From: Chloroflexota bacterium
GTDB lineage: Bacteria; Chloroflexota; Dormibacteria; CF-121
DNA: 8,302 nucleotides
Direction: 5' to 3'
NCBI GenBank assembly: GCA_005881235.1
Contig: VBEQ01000063.1
Coordinates: 1-8,302, forward strand
The notes below the pieces were generated by a model. The model worked only from the letters and a program-made list of their open reading frames with translations, did not search any database and was not told the DNA's origin. This document shows, piece by piece, positions 5,262-8,302 of this stretch. A program made the translations under genes and the position numbers. The stretch's first letter is position 1; each line of letters starts with the position of its first letter.

Positions 5262-6337
5262 TATTTGTGGAACGCCGCCAGCCGCTTGGCCTCATCCTCG
5301 ACCTCTCGGCGCGCGGCTTTTGGAAGAGGCTCGAATGGCTTGACCTCGATGCGGCCTCCCTCATAACGCCAGGTGCCGGCGACGGCGCCATCGACCAGGA
5401 AGGTTGGCACCGAATGCGGCGTCTTGGTGTTGAAGACGAGGGGCCGGTACTGCTCCGGCAGGATCTCGGTGCGCCGGGCGTGAACCAGCAGCGTCGCATC
5501 CCACGTCGGTAGGAAGCGGACGGGCGCCGGCGTCGCGGCATCGGGTAGAGGCGCGCGCTGAAGATCGAGGAGCTCCTTCCCTTTCTCGTCGCGAAATTGC
5601 CGGAGCGAGAGTCGATGGATCGCCGGTGACAGGGTTGTGTTGGGGATGCCGGCCCAGTCTGCGATCTCTCGCACCGTCGCCGGACCGAACGCTCCCAGGT
5701 AGCGACGAACGACATGCTCGAGTCCAGCCGACTCGGTCACGGCCGCCGGTCGAACCCAGGTGTCGGCGAGTCCATAGAGATCGGCTTTACGCTGCTCCCA
5801 CGTGCCCGATGGCGGCACGCGAATCAGGTCGACCCAGAGCCCGATGCCGTTCCAGGCGATCGATGGAAAGCCGCGACGCGCGAGCAGTTCCCTCAGGTCA
5901 GTGGCGCGCCGTGGGCCTGCCGCGAGCTCTTCACGAAATATTGGCACCGCTGCCTCGACATCGACATCACCGAAACCCTTGCGGGTGACACGGCGCCACC
6001 ATTCCTGGCGGCCCATCCTGACCGCGGCAAGGAAAAGCCAGTAGTCCCTGGCCGAGACCATGTGAATCGTGCTGCGCAGCAGGGTGCCCTGAATCACCCG
6101 CCGCTGTTCGAGCGCCGCCGTCAGCGCGTCGCGCCGGAAATGGCGCATGCGCGACCAGAGGCCGACGTATCCCGATGGCGCGTACTGCGTCTGAAGCCCG
6201 CCGATGCGTTCGAGCGTCGGCACGAGCGCCAGGGACGAACGCTCGAGTAAGAACTGGCGCGCGAGCAACGCCCGATTGAGCTCCCGGGTCGTCAGTAGGC
6301 GCTCGGGTCTTTTCGTCTCAGGTGCCTGCCGGAGCAA
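5261..6337 (-). CDS. Winged-helix (HTH_42) protein, AlkZ/YcaQ-like DNA glycosylase
   Basis: The 358-residue product matches the HTH_42 (formerly DUF1006) family, which includes Streptomyces AlkZ and E. coli YcaQ, monofunctional glycosylases that excise bulky alkylated bases and unhook interstrand crosslinks. Seen landmarks in order: LTTRELNRALLARQFLLER (15-33), IGGLQTQYAPSGYVGLWSR (45-63) with Q49-T-Q51, GTLLRSTIHMVSARDYW (84-100), and the C-terminal FLPTWDATLLVHARR...ILPEQYRPLVFNTKTPHSVPTFLVDGAVAGTW region (275-323). The QTQ matches the QxQ catalytic motif of AlkZ rather than the QxD of YcaQ; I place it in the AlkZ-like branch on that basis. Length suits the family. An in-frame TAG lies six codons upstream, leaving TTG 6337 as the first standard start; no Shine-Dalgarno precedes it, so the start is uncertain. 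Glycosylase activity is inferred; some members may act as DNA-binding proteins only. Confidence 0.85.
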   Translation of the reverse strand: MLRQAPETKRPERLLTTRELNRALLARQFLLERSSLALVPTLERIGGLQTQYAPSGYVGLWSRMRHFRRDALTAALEQRRVIQGTLLRSTIHMVSARDYWLFLAAVRMGRQEWWRRVTRKGFGDVDVEAAVPIFREELAAGPRRATDLRELLARRGFPSIAWNGIGLWVDLIRVPPSGTWEQRKADLYGLADTWVRPAAVTESAGLEHVVRRYLGAFGPATVREIADWAGIPNTTLSPAIHRLSLRQFRDEKGKELLDLQRAPLPDAATPAPVRFLPTWDATLLVHARRTEILPEQYRPLVFNTKTPHSVPTFLVDGAVAGTWRYEGGRIEVKPFEPLPKAARREVEDEAKRLAAFHK

Positions 6338-6475
6338 GTCTAAGGGGCCAATTGCCTAGGTAATCCGGACTAGGCTTGCCTATCAATCGGCTCAATTTTG
6401 TGACAACGGCGCAACGTTCTTCTCCCGCTGATCTAGGACTCGCACCTTCTCACGCTGAATACGTACATACGTCTT
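6338..6475. promoter_or_regulatory. Divergent intergenic region with symmetric sites
   Basis: These 138 bases separate the glycosylase-like gene (minus) from the GGDEF gene (plus) and must hold both promoters. GCCTAG (6354-6359) and CTAGGC (6370-6375) form an inverted repeat with a ten-base spacer, and TTGCCTA recurs directly at 6352-6358 and 6376-6382, a 24-base period. A second palindrome is at 6461-6472. Local composition is less GC-rich than the genes. The sites suggest a regulator, not identified here. Confidence 0.5.
6461..6472 (+). promoter_or_regulatory. Palindrome ACGTA-CA-TACGT over candidate -10 of the GGDEF gene
   Basis: ACGTA (6461-6465) and TACGT (6468-6472) form an exact inverted repeat with a two-base centre. 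It contains TACATA at 6464-6469, a TANNNT-like box ending six bases ahead of GTG 6476, so a start of transcription at or near the start codon is possible. Overlap of palindrome and box would fit an operator. No matching -35 was seen. Confidence 0.4.
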
Positions 6476-8302
6476 GTGTCATTGCGTGTCCTGATCCTGG
6501 AGGACCGGCCCGATGACGCCCTGCTGGTTGCCGAGCACCTGCGGCGCGCCGGCCTCGCCATAGCCTGGGAGCGGGTCGATACCGAGGCGGCGTTCGCCGC
6601 CAAGCTGGAATCGGGGTTGGACCTGATCCTCGCCGACTACAGCCTGCCCCAATTCACCGCCCCGCGTGCGCTTGACATGTTGAAAGAGCGCGACCTCGAT
6701 ATCCCATTTATCGTCGTCTCCGGGACGGTCGGTGAAGATGCCGCGGTGGAGGTCATGCGCGGCGGAGCGCGCGACTACGTTTTCAAGGGAAACCTCTCCC
6801 GCTTGCGACCCGTCATCGAGCGTGAAGTCCGCGCTGCCGCCGAACGAAAAGCCGCTCGCGCGGCGCAGGACGAGTACCTGCGGCGGCTCAGCAGCATTTT
6901 CGATACCGCGCTCGACGCGGTCATCACGATGGACGCGAACGGCGTCATCACCGACTGGAATCCGATGGCGGAAGCGATCTTTGGGTGGCCAAAGTCCGAG
7001 GCCGTGGGCCGGTTGGTGGCGGATAGCATTATTCCTCCGCGTTATCGGGAGGCACACCGTCTGGGTCTCGCCCGCTTCCTCGAGACAGGCCAAGGACCGG
7101 TTCTCAACCAGCGCGTGGAGTTGGAAGGCATCCACCGAGATGGCCACGAATTCCCGATCGAGCTCTCCATCGGGGCCGCGCCATCCGCGCACGGGTTTGT
7201 CTTTAGCGCCTTCGCGCGCGACATCAGTCAGCGGCGGCATGCCGAAGAAGCGGTTCGGCGGCTGGCGGCGACCGTTGCGGCTTCGACCGATGCCATCATC
7301 TCGGCCGATCTCAACGGCCACATCATCAGTTGGAATGCGGGCGCTGAGCGCATGTACGGCTTCCCCGCGGCGGACACCATCGGTCGGAAACTGTCCGTCA
7401 TCGTGCCGGAAGAGCGCGCGGCTGAACTGAAGGCCGCGCTCGATCGCGTGCACAAGGGTGAGCACATCGAGCAGCTCGAAACGGTCCGCCGGCGAAAGGA
7501 TGGTCGCCTGGTCGAAGTTTCCATCAGCTTCGCGCCGCTCACCGACGAACACGGAACCGTGATCGCGACCACCGGCATCTCGCGCGACATGAGCACCGCG
7601 AAACAAGCTGCACTCGAACTCCGAGCCAGTGAAAAGCGATATCGGCGGATCGTCGAAACCGCGTTCGAAGGCGTGTGGATCATCGACAGCAAGAACGAGA
7701 CGACATTTGTGAATCGCCGCATGGCCGACATGTTGGGGTACACGCCCGAAGAGATGCACGGAAAACCGGTCCTCGCCTTCATGGACCCGGATGCCCAGGC
7801 GGCATTCGTGGCGAATCGCGACCGCCGGCAGCAGGAGTACCAGGCCGAGCATGAGTTCCGATTCCGCCGAAAGGACGGGTCGGAACTGTGGGTGCTGCTC
7901 GAGGCCAGTCCCGACCGGGACGAGGCCGGGAATTACGTCGGATCGCTCGCGATGGTCACCGATGTCACCGAGCGCCGGCGCGCCCAGAAGGCGCTCGAGT
8001 ACCAGGCGCTCCACGATGCCTTGACCGGGTTACCGAATCGTGTCCAATTGGCCGACCGGCTGGGGCACGCGTTGGAGTCGGCCCGGGCCGCACACGAGCA
8101 GGTTGCCGTCCTCATTCTCGACCTGGACCACTTCAAGGAAGTCAACGAAACCTTCGGTCACCAGGCCGGCGATCGCCTTCTGGAACAGGTCGGTCCGCGC
8201 CTTCGCTCCGAGATTCGCCCTGAAGATATAGTCGCTCGGCTCGGCGGTGACGAGTTCGCGGTGTTGCTGGCGAAAACCGATGCCACCGCGGCGACGCTAA
8301 CG
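6476..8302 (+). CDS. REC-PAS-PAS-PAS-GGDEF diguanylate cyclase, 3'-incomplete
   Basis: The frame runs to the window end (609 residues), so the C-terminus is missing. An N-terminal receiver domain (about 4-120) has E9/D10, phospho-acceptor D54 in LADYSLP, S82 in VVSGTVGE and K104 in YVFKGN. Three PAS domains follow, near 136-254, 262-375 and 385-503, each with a typical sensor start (IFDTALDAVITMD, TVAASTDAIISAD, IVETAFEGVWIID). A GGDEF domain begins at ALHDALTGLPNR (511-522), has DLDHFKEVNETFGHQAGD (549-566) and an intact RLGGDEF (588-594). R581-P-E-D584, five residues before GGDEF, is a canonical inhibitory I-site. The protein should make cyclic di-GMP from GTP under control of phosphorylation and PAS ligands, with product inhibition. 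No membrane segments are seen, so it is cytoplasmic. An EAL domain may follow. GTG 6476 is preferred; TTG 6482 is an alternative. No Shine-Dalgarno is present. Confidence 0.93.
   Translation, partial: MSLRVLILEDRPDDALLVAEHLRRAGLAIAWERVDTEAAFAAKLESGLDLILADYSLPQFTAPRALDMLKERDLDIPFIVVSGTVGEDAAVEVMRGGARDYVFKGNLSRLRPVIEREVRAAAERKAARAAQDEYLRRLSSIFDTALDAVITMDANGVITDWNPMAEAIFGWPKSEAVGRLVADSIIPPRYREAHRLGLARFLETGQGPVLNQRVELEGIHRDGHEFPIELSIGAAPSAHGFVFSAFARDISQRRHAEEAVRRLAATVAASTDAIISADLNGHIISWNAGAERMYGFPAADTIGRKLSVIVPEERAAELKAALDRVHKGEHIEQLETVRRRKDGRLVEVSISFAPLTDEHGTVIATTGISRDMSTAKQAALELRASEKRYRRIVETAFEGVWIIDSKNETTFVNRRMADMLGYTPEEMHGKPVLAFMDPDAQAAFVANRDRRQQEYQAEHEFRFRRKDGSELWVLLEASPDRDEAGNYVGSLAMVTDVTERRRAQKALEYQALHDALTGLPNRVQLADRLGHALESARAAHEQVAVLILDLDHFKEVNETFGHQAGDRLLEQVGPRLRSEIRPEDIVARLGGDEFAVLLAKTDATAATLT

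Noticed and set aside
6479..8014. A 511-codon open frame on the minus strand opposite the GGDEF gene
   Set aside because: It is antisense to unambiguous REC, PAS and GGDEF coding sequence; long antisense frames are common in GC-rich genes, and its protein is compositionally odd with no recognised domain.
1..8302. CRISPR array, insertion sequence, prophage or toxin-antitoxin system
   Set aside because: No spaced repeats, transposase, integrase, terminal inverted repeats or recognised toxin/antitoxin families were seen; the helical protein plus small ORF pair is too weak to name as such a system.

Overview
The window reads as chromosomal DNA from a high-GC, probably free-living soil or sediment bacterium. 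A Chloroflexota/Dormibacterota-like or actinobacterial-grade lineage fits best. The reasons are an F420-type LLM oxidoreductase, GC-rich codon use, frequent GTG/TTG starts, and several genes with no Shine-Dalgarno but a TANNNT-like box just upstream of the start codon, as in leaderless transcription. The taxonomic call is an inference. No rRNA, tRNA, CRISPR array, transposase or phage gene was found.

Left part (1-1453): the 3' end of an LLM-class F420-dependent oxidoreductase (to 302); a patch of visibly lower GC (about 303-1081) holding one unrecognised all-helical protein (468-1001) and a possible 28-codon overlapping small gene (986-1072); then a small four-helix membrane protein (1082-1453).

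Middle (1450-4779): a short-type threonine ammonia-lyase, ilvA (minus, 1450-2691), meets the membrane protein gene tail to tail, both stops lying in one CTAG. It starts only 25 bp from a divergent two-gene unit on the plus strand: a metallo-beta-lactamase-fold protein with an N-terminal zinc ribbon and a degenerate metal motif (2717-3532), coupled by a TTGA overlap to an erythromycin-esterase-family hydrolase (3529-4779).

Right part (4780-8302): a spacer with a GC-rich palindrome typical of dispersed intergenic repeats; a 56-residue Q/P/G/W-rich small protein with an excellent ribosome-binding site (5045-5215); a strong bidirectional terminator (5233-5261) shared with a convergent AlkZ/YcaQ-type winged-helix DNA glycosylase-like protein (minus, 5261-6337); a 138-bp divergent intergenic region rich in symmetric sites; and a cytoplasmic REC-PAS-PAS-PAS-GGDEF signalling protein (6476 to the window end, incomplete).

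Most genes are single housekeeping or accessory functions rather than one pathway. The items best worth a second look are the AlkZ-like glycosylase with its QxQ motif, the zinc-ribbon MBL/Ere pair, the tryptophan-proline repeat microprotein, and the low-GC patch with its coupled small ORF. No obvious multi-gene new system is visible.
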